Part shown: piece by piece, positions 1-5,778 of the stretch
Numbering within the stretch: position 1 is the stretch's first letter
How the letters are laid out: each line of letters begins with the position of its first letter
Assembly (NCBI GenBank): GCA_021828085.1
Contig: JAKATE010000035.1
Coordinates: 1 to 15,432 of the forward strand
Length of the DNA stretch: 15,432 bases
Source: Thermoplasmata archaeon
GTDB lineage: Archaea > Thermoplasmatota > Thermoplasmata > Lutacidiplasmatales > UBA184
Direction of reading: 5' to 3'
The notes under the pieces: generated by a model
Told to the model about the DNA's origin: nothing
Database searches by the model: none
What the model saw: the letters and a program-made list of their open reading frames with translations, nothing else
Program-made: the position numbers and the translations under genes

Positions 1-163
1 TCCGATCTATGGGGCCGGTCCGAGGGTTGGGGACTTCCGCGGGGCTCGTGCCCGCCGAAATCGCCCGCCAGCCGGCGGGGGCGTCCCGATTGAACATGGC
101 CTCCGCCATGAGGGACCGACCGGCGTTCTCGACGCAGACGAATAGGACGGTCCGGTCCGGCAT
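1..163 (-). CDS. arsC: Arsenate reductase-like low-molecular-weight phosphatase, ArsC type (partial, cut by window edge)
   Basis: Reading the minus strand from the ATG at 163-161 gives 54 codons that run off the left edge, so only the N-terminus is seen. Residues 6-17 read VLFVCVENAGRS. This is the CX5RS phosphate-binding loop of the low-molecular-weight tyrosine phosphatase fold, with Cys10 as nucleophile and Arg16. It is followed by LMAEAMFNR and by WRAISAGT, both typical of the LMW-phosphatase type of arsenate reductase. In that family the enzyme reduces As(V) to As(III) in the cytoplasm using thiol cofactors or thioredoxin. The start lies 5 nt after the arsM stop, so it is the third gene of an arsR-arsM-arsC operon. 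The resolving cysteines lie outside the window, so a plain phosphatase cannot be excluded, but the arsenic context makes ArsC the best call. Confidence 0.82.
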   Translation of the reverse strand, partial: MPDRTVLFVCVENAGRSLMAEAMFNRDAPAGWRAISAGTSPAEVPNPRTGPIDR

Positions 164-168
164 CCTGC

Positions 169-993
169 TCAATCCCGAGGCTTGGAGGCCCGGATGTTAG
201 CGGGGACCACACCGATCGACGCCGGGTCCCTCAGCGACTCCGGCGTCCCGCCGCCCCCTGGGACCTCGACCTGGATGTCGCGGAAGCCCGCTTCTTGCAG
301 GAGCGCCCGGATCTCCTTGATCTCGAGGGCGCCCGAGGAGCAGGAGGACCACAGGCTCGGATCCGCCCTCTCCCTCGCCGTGATCGGTCGGGTCGCGACG
401 ACGTCGGAGACCGCGAGCTTCCCGCCGGGCCGAAGGACGCGGAACGCCTCCCGATACACCGGGCCCTTTTCGGGAGCGAGATTGATGACACAGTTCGAGA
501 GGACGACGTCGACACTGCTATCCGCGACCGGCAGGTGTTCGATCTCCCCCAGCCGGAACTCCACGTTCCGGTAGCCGCCCTTCCGGGCGTTCTCCCGTGC
601 CTTGGTGATCATCTGGGGGGTCATGTCCACGCCGATGACCGAGCCGCGGACGCCGACCCGCCTGGCGGCGAGGAAGCAGTCGATACCGGCGCCGCTCCCC
701 AGGTCAAGCACCGTTTGACCGGTTTGAAGGGAGAGCAGGGTCGTGGGGTTCCCGCAGCCCAGGCCGAGGTCTGCCCCCGCCGGGAGGCTCGCCAGTTGTT
801 CCCCCGAGTAGCCGAGCTGGGCGGAGACGCTGCCGCCACCGCAGCAGGAGGATTCTGCGGATCCGACACCACAGCAGGAGCCTGCCGAGGGAGCAAGAGG
901 AAGGCGGTCCCGGGAGGCGATCGCCCCGTACCGGTCCCGGACCTGGTTCCTTCGGCGGTCGGCGGTCGCTTGGCTCCTCGTGCTTCCCTTCAT
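169..993 (-). CDS. arsM: Arsenite S-adenosylmethionine methyltransferase ArsM
   Basis: The product transfers methyl groups from SAM to As(III). This is a class I Rossmann methyltransferase of 274 residues. The SAM-binding motif I is VLDLGSGAGIDCFLAA (95-110), followed by VIGVDMTPQMI (119-129). The family signature SNCVINLAPEK lies at 166-176. Candidate arsenic-binding cysteines are Cys80 in LGLGCGNP, Cys168 in the signature, and Cys218 in WSSCSSGALE. The N-terminus also carries two Cys-Cys pairs (40-41 and 50-51). I chose the ATG at 993-991 because it overlaps the arsR stop as ATGA, the usual translational coupling; an upstream in-frame start at 1038 would overlap arsR by 49 nt. The gene lies between arsR and arsC and should be co-transcribed and As(III)-induced. 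Confidence 0.93.
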   Translation of the reverse strand: MKGSTRSQATADRRRNQVRDRYGAIASRDRLPLAPSAGSCCGVGSAESSCCGGGSVSAQLGYSGEQLASLPAGADLGLGCGNPTTLLSLQTGQTVLDLGSGAGIDCFLAARRVGVRGSVIGVDMTPQMITKARENARKGGYRNVEFRLGEIEHLPVADSSVDVVLSNCVINLAPEKGPVYREAFRVLRPGGKLAVSDVVATRPITARERADPSLWSSCSSGALEIKEIRALLQEAGFRDIQVEVPGGGGTPESLRDPASIGVVPANIRASKPRD

Positions 994-1358
994 GGTATCT
1001 TGACCCCCGGTTTCTCGTTCAGCCGATAGTACATCCATTTGCCTCTCCTCCGAGCGGAGACGATCCCGGTCTCGGCCAGGAGGGACATGTGGTGGCTCAC
1101 GGTGGCGTGGGTGAGTCCCGTAGCCGCCTGGATCTCACAGGCGCAAAGCTCCTTGCGGCGCTTGAGGAGCGCCAGGGCCAGGAGCCGGTTCTCGTCGGCG
1201 AGGGCCTTGTATCCTCTCAGGGAGAGGTGGAAACTGGAGGTGTTGAGAACCTCGTGGGCCAGTCCTTGGTACTCCGGGACGCAGCACGAGGAGTCCTTCC
1301 CTCCGAGGCGTTTCAGTCGCTCCACGAGGGCTGGGTCGCGTTCCCCCGACACCATCAT
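990..1358 (-). CDS. arsR: ArsR-family arsenic-responsive winged-helix repressor
   Basis: This is a 122-residue winged-helix regulator. LADENRLLALALL (53-65) opens the DNA-binding domain. ELCACEIQ (70-77) holds Cys72 and Cys74, matching the ELCxC metal site in the third helix of ArsR/SmtB proteins. GLTHATVSHHMSLL (81-94) is the recognition helix, and GKWMYYRLN (106-114) is the wing. An extra Cys pair at 25-26 could supply a third As(III) ligand. The family represses its own operon until As(III) binds. I place the start at the ATG 1358-1356 (an ATG also follows at 1355) because a TATA-like element lies about 24 nt upstream, which fits a leaderless mRNA. A GTG at 1376 would add six residues but would lie upstream of the predicted transcript start. 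It leads arsR-arsM-arsC. Confidence 0.9.
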   Translation of the reverse strand: MMVSGERDPALVERLKRLGGKDSSCCVPEYQGLAHEVLNTSSFHLSLRGYKALADENRLLALALLKRRKELCACEIQAATGLTHATVSHHMSLLAETGIVSARRRGKWMYYRLNEKPGVKIP

Positions 1359-1375
1359 GTCGACCGATGTCGACA
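1358..1375. promoter_or_regulatory. Second 18-bp dyad at the arsR start codon
   Basis: The bases TGTCGAC-CGAT-GTCGACA form an inverted repeat with perfect 7-bp arms. It sits between the TATA-like box and the arsR start, touching the first base of the ATG. Its centre is 25 bp from the centre of the dyad at 1383-1400. The arm sequence differs from the first dyad, so it could be a second ArsR site, a site for another regulator, or chance in GC-rich DNA. Confidence 0.35.
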
Positions 1376-1376
1376 C

Positions 1377-1386
1377 AGTTTATGTA
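1377..1386 (-). promoter_or_regulatory. TATA-like box of the ars operon
   Basis: Read on the minus strand the bases are TACATAAACT, an AT-rich island in otherwise GC-rich DNA. Its centre is about 24 nt before the ATG at 1358. Archaeal transcription usually begins about 25-27 nt after the TATA centre, so transcripts would start at or just inside the start codon, giving a leaderless mRNA. The element overlaps the inner arm of the dyad at 1383-1400, so a bound repressor would block TBP/TFB. Confidence 0.5.
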
Positions 1387-1400
1387 GATGTTCATCTACA
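1383..1400. promoter_or_regulatory. Perfect 18-bp dyad, probable ArsR operator (distal)
   Basis: The bases TGTAGATG-TT-CATCTACA form a perfect inverted repeat with 8-bp arms and a 2-bp centre. It lies directly upstream of arsR and overlaps the TATA-like box. ArsR-family dimers bind dyads in their own promoters, so this is the strongest operator candidate. That ArsR binds here is inferred from position. Confidence 0.65.
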
Positions 1401-1477
1401 CAATTGTCCCACTGACGGGATCGTGCCCTGGTCCCTCGGCGACTCGAAGCTGGGAATGCCGCGAGGGCGGTCGGGGG

Positions 1478-1801
1478 TCAGCCCGAGCCGTGCACCCTCT
1501 GGGCCGGACCGGCCCGTTCTCGGAGGCGAACCTCAATCTCCCCCGCAAGGAGCCCACGGATACGCAGGCTCTTGTCCCTGGAGGCCCCGGCTCTCACCCA
1601 ACGGATACTCTCCTCCGGGAGCCCAAGCCATAGAGCGAACAGGTCTCGTACTTTCTCGTTCGCACGTCCGTGGAGGGGAAGGGTCCTTACGTGGACAGTC
1701 CAGGCGTTCCGCCACGGGTCCCACTGCAGCTCCTCCCGAGAGCTCCCCGGGACCACCCGGACCCGAAGGACAACCCCTTCTTCCGTACCCAAGGCACCCA
1801 C
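1478..1801 (-). CDS. DUF167 (YggU/UPF0235) family protein
   Basis: This small cytoplasmic protein of 107 residues has no established biochemical role. The family core is plain: a first strand LRVRVVPGSSR (12-22), then WTVHVRTLPLHGRANEKV (34-51) with the conserved GxAN turn, and GASRDKSLRIRG (72-83) matching the conserved GxxSRxKxxxI segment. Length is normal for the family. The start is a GTG; no ATG is available before the first core strand. A purine-rich stretch lies about 11 nt upstream. It has its own promoter region, back to back with the tRNA-Trp gene, and the ars promoter lies downstream, so it is probably not part of the ars operon. Confidence 0.8.
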   Translation of the reverse strand: MGALGTEEGVVLRVRVVPGSSREELQWDPWRNAWTVHVRTLPLHGRANEKVRDLFALWLGLPEESIRWVRAGASRDKSLRIRGLLAGEIEVRLRERAGPAQRVHGSG

Positions 1802-1867
1802 CCTCGGGTTTCCCCTTCAAGCGCCGGATTCGTTTGAACCGTACCAGAGCAAGCGCGGGAGTACAGC

Positions 1868-1875
1868 ATTTATAC
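1868..1875. promoter_or_regulatory. Shared TATA element between tRNA-Trp and the DUF167 gene
   Basis: The plus strand reads ATTTATAC and the minus strand GTATAAAT, so it can act as a box A in either direction. On the plus strand its centre is about 29 nt before the first base of the tRNA, the right distance for transcription to start at or just before the tRNA. On the minus strand it would give a leader of roughly 45 nt before the DUF167 GTG. Confidence 0.6.
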
Positions 1876-1900
1876 TGGTCACCTCAAGTGCGGGGGAGGA

Positions 1901-2076
1901 GGGAGCATAGGCTAACCTGGCAGACCAGCGGGCTCCAGTCAGGTCCCCCGACAGGAGGACCTGTAGCGAAGAACCCAGACGGGTCGGCGGAGGCCCCCCA
2001 AGGGCCGATGACGATAGACTGGAGCGTGCCCAGGAGAGACCCGCATATCGGGGTTCAAATCCCCGTGCTCCCACCA
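1901..2076 (+). tRNA. tRNA-Trp (anticodon CCA) with a 100-nt intron; CCA encoded
   Basis: The acceptor stem is GGGAGCA (1901-1907) with TGCTCCC (2066-2072), followed by discriminator A2073 and an encoded CCA (2074-2076). The T arm is CGGGG/CCCCG around TTCAAAT (2049-2065). The anticodon stem is GCGGG (1928-1932) with CCCGC (2040-2044). The 5' exon loop is C-T-CCA-G, so anticodon CCA is at 1935-1937. The D stem GGCT/GACC (1910-1913/1923-1926) has one C-A mismatch. The 3' exon starts at 2039 and supplies position 38. Tryptophan tRNA is a common site of introns in Euryarchaeota. The CCA identity and fold are clear; the D-stem mismatch is the only oddity. Confidence 0.93.
1939..2038 (+). other. 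Archaeal tRNA intron (bulge-helix-bulge) in tRNA-Trp
   Basis: The splice boundaries follow from a canonical bulge-helix-bulge. The 4-bp central helix is CTCC (1933-1936) with GGAG (2033-2036). The 3-nt bulges are AGT (1937-1939) and AGA (2037-2039), cut after the second base of each, so the intron lies between positions 37 and 38. Inside is a 7-bp hairpin CAGGTCC/GGACCTG (1940-1946/1957-1963). A 9-nt element at 2017-2025, GACTGGAGC, is the exact complement of 1932-1940, covering the anticodon and the 5' splice site. GATGA at 2007-2011 resembles part of box C. In several euryarchaea this intron is a box C/D guide RNA; here no clear box D was found. Confidence 0.85.
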
Positions 2077-2329
2077 TCGCGCTGACTACAATCCGCGCCT
2101 TCCACCCCTGGAACTCCGAGCCACTCCCGTGGAGGCTTCCGGTCCCCGCGTTCTCGGAGAGCGACCCCAATCAAGGTTAGAAGCCGATTTCCCCAACGGC
2201 AACCGGGAAGAGCGCCATTCCGTCACACATCACGGGGGAACAGCGTTATGTACCACCCGCCTGCGCCTCCTCTCCGAGGTGGGACTGAGAACCGTTCTGC
2301 CGTCCGGACGAGTCACTCCCATCCTACCT

Positions 2330-3277
2330 ATGACCTCCTCCAGCGTGGTGATCAACAGACTGACCAAGCGTTTCGGCTCCTTCACCGCGCTCGACCACCT
2401 CGATCTCAAGCTCGAGGGGAGCAAGTGCGTCGGTTTCCTCGGCCCCAACGGGGCCGGGAAGACCACGACACTGAAGCTCCTCACGGACATGATCTACCCG
2501 ACGGAAGGAGAGTGTTTCATCAACGGCATCTCGGTCCAGCGCGAGCGCAAGACCGCCCTGGCGGCCGCCGGGGTCCTCATCGAGAGCCCCGAGATCTACC
2601 CCTCCCTCACCCCGAACGAGGCCCTGGAGATGGTGGCGGACCTCCGGGGGATCCCCCCCTCGCAACGTCGCGAGCGCATCCAGCGGGTCCTCGAGGAGGT
2701 CAAGATGACCGAGTGGGCCAACCAGAAGGTCGGCCGGTTCTCCAAGGGGATGAAGCAGCGCATCAACATTGCCGCGGCCCTCGTCCATGACCCGGCGGTG
2801 GTGATCCTGGACGAGCCCTCCACCGGTCTCGACCCGCGCGGAATGGCCGAGGTCCGGAGCATCGTTCGCGGGCTCAAGAACAGCGACCGGCTGATCTTCA
2901 TGAGCAGCCACATCCTCAGCGAGGTCGTCGAGGTCTGTGACGAGGTCGCGCTCGTGGACCACGGGAAGCTCCTCTTCTACGACACCCTCGCCAACGTGAG
3001 CACCCGTTTCTCTGACGGACGGCGGACCGTCCAGGTGCAGCTCGCGCGGCCCCTGGCCCCAGAGGAGGCGGCGAAGGCCTTCGCCGACCTTCCCGGCGTC
3101 TCGCAATGGAGCCTGCTGGAACCCCGGCGATACCGGCTCGACCTCACCGGGGGCCTCGACGCCCAGGAGAAGCTGCTCGAGACCCTGGTCGGTCGACACA
3201 TCGGTCTCGTAGGTCTTGCCGAATCGGAGAGCGCCCTGGAGGAAGTCTACCTCCAGCAGGTCTCGAGAGGGGACTGA
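2330..3277 (+). CDS. ABC transporter ATP-binding protein (CcmA/BcrA-like exporter type)
   Basis: This is a cytoplasmic ATPase subunit of 315 residues that powers the permease encoded next. Motifs in order are Walker A GPNGAGKTT (38-46), the Q-loop region LIESPEIYPSLT (83-94), signature FSKGMKQR (137-144), Walker B VVILDEP (157-163), D-loop STGLDP (164-169) and switch His194 in SSHIL. Glu in place of the Q-loop Gln, with the YPSLT context, matches my recollection of the BcrA-like exporters. The C-terminal 90 residues form the extra domain usual in this group. I took the ATG at 2330 because homology starts six residues later; the reading frame stays open to 2129 but that stretch has no ABC similarity. 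No convincing Shine-Dalgarno or TATA box was found. The substrate is unknown. Confidence 0.92.
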   Translation: MTSSSVVINRLTKRFGSFTALDHLDLKLEGSKCVGFLGPNGAGKTTTLKLLTDMIYPTEGECFINGISVQRERKTALAAAGVLIESPEIYPSLTPNEALEMVADLRGIPPSQRRERIQRVLEEVKMTEWANQKVGRFSKGMKQRINIAAALVHDPAVVILDEPSTGLDPRGMAEVRSIVRGLKNSDRLIFMSSHILSEVVEVCDEVALVDHGKLLFYDTLANVSTRFSDGRRTVQVQLARPLAPEEAAKAFADLPGVSQWSLLEPRRYRLDLTGGLDAQEKLLETLVGRHIGLVGLAESESALEEVYLQQVSRGD

Positions 3278-3280
3278 GCC

Positions 3281-4147
3281 ATGGCCACGGGTGTTGCATC
3301 CCCGACCGTTGTCCGACTCCCGCCCCCCGCGACCGTGGAGCAGGTGTCCAAGCTTGCCCGCTACCAGCTGCGCGAGTACCTGCGCTCTCGGCGGTTCCTC
3401 GCACTCCTCGGCATCGTCCTGGCGGTAGGGGCGATCATCACCGTGCTGGTCGCCCACTTCCGCGGGACGATCATCTCCACCGACACGGCCTTCTACGGTT
3501 CCTTCTGGGGCGGAGGCTACAACCTGGTTGTCGTGCTGGCCGCCGTCTTCTTCGGTGGGGATGCCATCGCCGGGGAGTTCCAGAACAAGACGGGCTACTT
3601 CCTCATGGGCCTACCCCTTCGACGGTCCACGGTCTACGTGGGCAAGTACCTGGCCGCCTTCCTCGCCTCCCTGGCGATGCTGCTGGTCTACTTCGTGATC
3701 CTCCTGGGGAACGGCGCGGTCTACTTCGGCACGGGAGTCTTCCCCTGGCAGCTTGGGGTGTCGCTGGCGCTGGGGATCCTCTATCTGGGGGCCGTCCTCG
3801 GCGCCACTTTCCTGTTCAGTTCCCTGTTCAAGACCAGCGCCTACGGGTTCGTTCTCACGGCCATCCTGTTCCTCTTCGGCTTCTCTCTGATCGAGGACCT
3901 GCTCACCGGGCTGGTCCACATCGAGCCTTGGATGGTCATCTCCTACGCGAGCTCCACCGTTTCCAACGTCCTCTCCCCGAACGTCGATTGGGGCTTCGTC
4001 GGCACCACGACCTCGACCTCCGTCGGACGGATCGTGACCGTGACCTACACCGCCGGCGTCGCCGAAGGGATCGTCATCATGATCGGTTACCTCGTTCTGA
4101 CCGCCCTCGCCGGGCTTGCGCTCTTCGAGCAAGAAGAGTTCACTTAG
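3281..4147 (+). CDS. ABC-2 type transporter permease
   Basis: The protein has 288 residues with about six membrane helices, at roughly 39-59, 81-98, 123-143, 157-181, 187-207 and 263-282. A cytoplasmic N-terminus with a basic amphipathic stretch (25-38) precedes the first helix. GDAIAGEFQNKTGYFLM (93-109) is the segment typical of ABC-2 permeases, where the coupling region contacts the ATPase. The start follows the ATPase stop after 3 nt, so the two are translationally coupled and should assemble as an exporter. Its substrate cannot be read from sequence. The stop codon overlaps that of the convergent gene at 4144-4656 by two bases. Confidence 0.9.
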   Translation: MATGVASPTVVRLPPPATVEQVSKLARYQLREYLRSRRFLALLGIVLAVGAIITVLVAHFRGTIISTDTAFYGSFWGGGYNLVVVLAAVFFGGDAIAGEFQNKTGYFLMGLPLRRSTVYVGKYLAAFLASLAMLLVYFVILLGNGAVYFGTGVFPWQLGVSLALGILYLGAVLGATFLFSSLFKTSAYGFVLTAILFLFGFSLIEDLLTGLVHIEPWMVISYASSTVSNVLSPNVDWGFVGTTTSTSVGRIVTVTYTAGVAEGIVIMIGYLVLTALAGLALFEQEEFT

Positions 4148-4656
4148 GCCCGGCCCTTCGATCGACCCCGGGCAGCCATGGGCCGCTCCGCGCGACTCCT
4201 CGGGGGGTCCACCTTCCGGCGAGCGGCGGGGAGGCGGGCATAGAGCTCTCGCATGGCGCGATGGTCCTGCTCGAACTCCTTCTGGAAGAACGAGTTCACG
4301 GCGTGGCGTAAGCGGCTCCCCGCCAGTGTGGGGGAGCGGAAGTCCCCGAGGATCCCCACCTCCGTCCGACGGCCCCGCGGGAGGTAGTACAGGAAGAAGG
4401 TGGAGCCCGCGAAGGGACCCTCCACCACATCATAGGCGATGCCGAGGGGAGGGAAGGACGTCCACTCCATGGTGAAGCGCGACCGCCCCCGTCCGAAGGA
4501 CTGCTCCCAAGAGTACCGACCGGAATACTCCCCGGTGCGTTCCCGGCGCACGGCGGAGTGGAGGTGCGCCCGGGTATGTTCCTCCGGATAGTTGAGGAAC
4601 TCCCAGACGAAGCCCAGGGGGAAGGAGAAGAGGCTCCCTTCGTCGCGGAGGATCAT
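4144..4656 (-). CDS. Conserved hypothetical protein, possible SRPBCC/START-like fold
   Basis: I do not recognise a specific family. The 170-residue product has features seen in SRPBCC ligand-binding proteins: an early FVWEFLNYPEEH segment (17-28), alternating beta-rich stretches such as GRYSWEQSF (46-54), FTMEWTSFPPLGIAYDVVEG (61-80) and STFFLYYLPRGRRTEVGI (85-102), and a long C-terminal helix around NSFFQKEFEQDHRAMRELYA (121-140). The last 25 residues are a basic, probably disordered tail. The ATG at 4656 was chosen because a TATA-like box lies 27-34 nt upstream and because longer versions would run into the aminotransferase gene. SRPBCC proteins bind hydrophobic ligands or act as cyclases; nothing here fixes a function. 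Confidence 0.72.
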   Translation of the reverse strand: MILRDEGSLFSFPLGFVWEFLNYPEEHTRAHLHSAVRRERTGEYSGRYSWEQSFGRGRSRFTMEWTSFPPLGIAYDVVEGPFAGSTFFLYYLPRGRRTEVGILGDFRSPTLAGSRLRHAVNSFFQKEFEQDHRAMRELYARLPAARRKVDPPRSRAERPMAARGRSKGRA

Positions 4657-4682
4657 CGCCCAGGGCAAAGGGCTTCCCGCTA

Positions 4683-4690
4683 GATATGTA
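4683..4690 (-). promoter_or_regulatory. TATA-like box for the 4144-4656 gene
   Basis: On the minus strand the bases are TACATATC, in an AT-rich island. The centre is about 30 nt before the ATG at 4656, giving a very short leader or none. Confidence 0.5.
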
Positions 4691-4744
4691 CACGAGCCCC
4701 CAAGGAGGCCTCGAGGGGCGACGGGCGGACCGAGGCGAGCCCGC

Positions 4745-5671
4745 CTAGCCCCCCGTGAAAGTGAGCCATCCCCGGTGCTGGGGAAGCCGCCCGCGGATGG
4801 CGTCCTCGTAGAGGTCCTGGATCCGCTTCGTGACCGGATGCTCCCCGTTTCCCACCGGGCGGCCATCCACCTCCCGGATGGGCGTCACCCCCGCCGCCGT
4901 CCCGGTGAAGAAGAGCTCGTCCGCCGTGAAGAGCTCCTCCCGGGTGAAGTCCACCCGGTTCAGCTCGATCCCGGACTCGCGCGCCAGCTCGAGCACGGTG
5001 TCCCGGGTGATCCCCCGGAGGATCCCCGAGCTCGCCGGGGGGGTGCTGATGATCCCGTGCTTCACCCGGAAGATGTTCTCCCCGGGGCCTTCGGCCACCA
5101 TCCCGGCGGAGTTGAGCAGGATCGCCTCATCGTAACCGGCGGCGCTCGCCTCCATCTTCGCGAGGGCGCTGTTGGCGTAGTTCGCCGAGCCCTTGGCCTG
5201 GAGCGGGAGTGCCCGGGAGTCCGGCCGGGTCCAGCTCGAGACCGTGGCGCGGATCCCGTGGTGGTTCCCCACATCGCCCAGGTACGCTCCCCAGGGCCAC
5301 AGGCCGATGGCCACGCGGACCTTCGAGTGCGTGGGGTCGAGGCCCATCTCCCCGTACCCCGAGAAGGCGATGGGACGGATGTACGCCTCCGGGTCCCCGT
5401 TGGCGTGGACCAGCTCCACCACGGCGCGGACCAGCGCCTCGAGGTCGTAGCCGACCTTCATCCGGTAGATCGTCGCGCTCGCCAGGAACCTCTCCAGGTG
5501 CTCCCGAAGCCGGAAGACCGCGGTCCCCTCCGGCGTCCGGTGGCAGCGGATCCCCTCGAAGACCGCGTAGGCGTAGTGCAGCCCGTGGGAGAGCACGTGC
5601 GTCGTGGCCGCTTCCCAATCGACCAGCCCGCCGTCGAGCCAGATCTTCTTCTGCGCCTGGATGGCGACCAT
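4745..5671 (-). CDS. ilvE: Branched-chain amino acid aminotransferase (fold-type IV, PLP)
   Basis: This enzyme moves the amino group between glutamate and the 2-oxo acids of leucine, isoleucine and valine, the last step of their synthesis. It has 308 residues, the usual length. Seen are IWLDGGLVDWEAATTHVLSH (10-29), HYAYAVFEGIR (32-42), the RPIAFSGYG strand (99-107), the PLP-binding Lys160 in LQAKGSANYANS, and EGPGENIF (194-201), a class IV hallmark that contacts the cofactor. SGILRGITRDTVLELA (215-230) binds the PLP phosphate. The ATG at 5671 is the natural start, with a TATA-like box 22-29 nt upstream. D-amino acid aminotransferase and 4-amino-4-deoxychorismate lyase share the fold, but the FEGIR and KGSANYANS motifs favour IlvE. 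Confidence 0.94.
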   Translation of the reverse strand: MVAIQAQKKIWLDGGLVDWEAATTHVLSHGLHYAYAVFEGIRCHRTPEGTAVFRLREHLERFLASATIYRMKVGYDLEALVRAVVELVHANGDPEAYIRPIAFSGYGEMGLDPTHSKVRVAIGLWPWGAYLGDVGNHHGIRATVSSWTRPDSRALPLQAKGSANYANSALAKMEASAAGYDEAILLNSAGMVAEGPGENIFRVKHGIISTPPASSGILRGITRDTVLELARESGIELNRVDFTREELFTADELFFTGTAAGVTPIREVDGRPVGNGEHPVTKRIQDLYEDAIRGRLPQHRGWLTFTGG

Positions 5672-5692
5672 ACGCCGGGATATCGCCTAGAG

Positions 5693-5700
5693 GTAAAAGT
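5693..5700 (-). promoter_or_regulatory. TATA-like box for the aminotransferase gene
   Basis: On the minus strand the bases are ACTTTTAC, in the only AT-rich spot of this intergenic region. It is centred about 25 nt before the ATG at 5671, which fits a leaderless transcript. The match to the archaeal consensus is modest. Confidence 0.4.
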
Positions 5701-5718
5701 ACGTGCCTCGGGCGCGCA

Positions 5719-5759
5719 GCGGCCCCGCCGGCCCGAAGGCCGGCGCGGCCCGGGGCCGC
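5719..5759 (-). terminator. Composite GC-rich hairpin after the DUF35 gene
   Basis: An outer 8-bp stem GCGGCCCC (5719-5726) pairs with GGGGCCGC (5752-5759). Inside, GCCGGCC (5727-5733) pairs with GGCCGGC (5738-5744) around a CGAA loop, leaving a one-sided bulge at 5745-5751. It begins 20 nt beyond the DUF35 stop. There is no good T-run directly after it (only TTTT some 20 nt on), so it could be a terminator, an mRNA-end stabiliser or an attenuator for the aminotransferase side. Confidence 0.4.
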
Positions 5760-5778
5760 CGCACTCCCCCCCTTGGCC

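Noticed and set aside
1939..2038. tRNA-Trp intron as a complete box C/D guide RNA
   Set aside because: Only a partial box C-like sequence and an antisense element are seen; no CTGA box D or D' is found in position, so it is reported as a finding and not as an ncRNA feature.
1039..2085. Plus-strand open frame of 348 codons across the ars promoter, DUF167 gene and tRNA
   Set aside because: It runs antisense to arsR and DUF167 and through the tRNA-Trp gene, and its product is low-complexity.
2243..2250. GCGTTATG as promoter of the ABC transporter operon
   Set aside because: It is a poor TATA match and lies about 85 nt before the start codon with no Shine-Dalgarno to support a leadered mRNA, so it was not listed as a promoter.
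2129..2329. N-terminal extension of 67 residues on the ABC ATPase
   Set aside because: It has no ABC similarity. The ATG at 2330 gives a normal N-terminus with the first strand SSVVINRLTKRFG.
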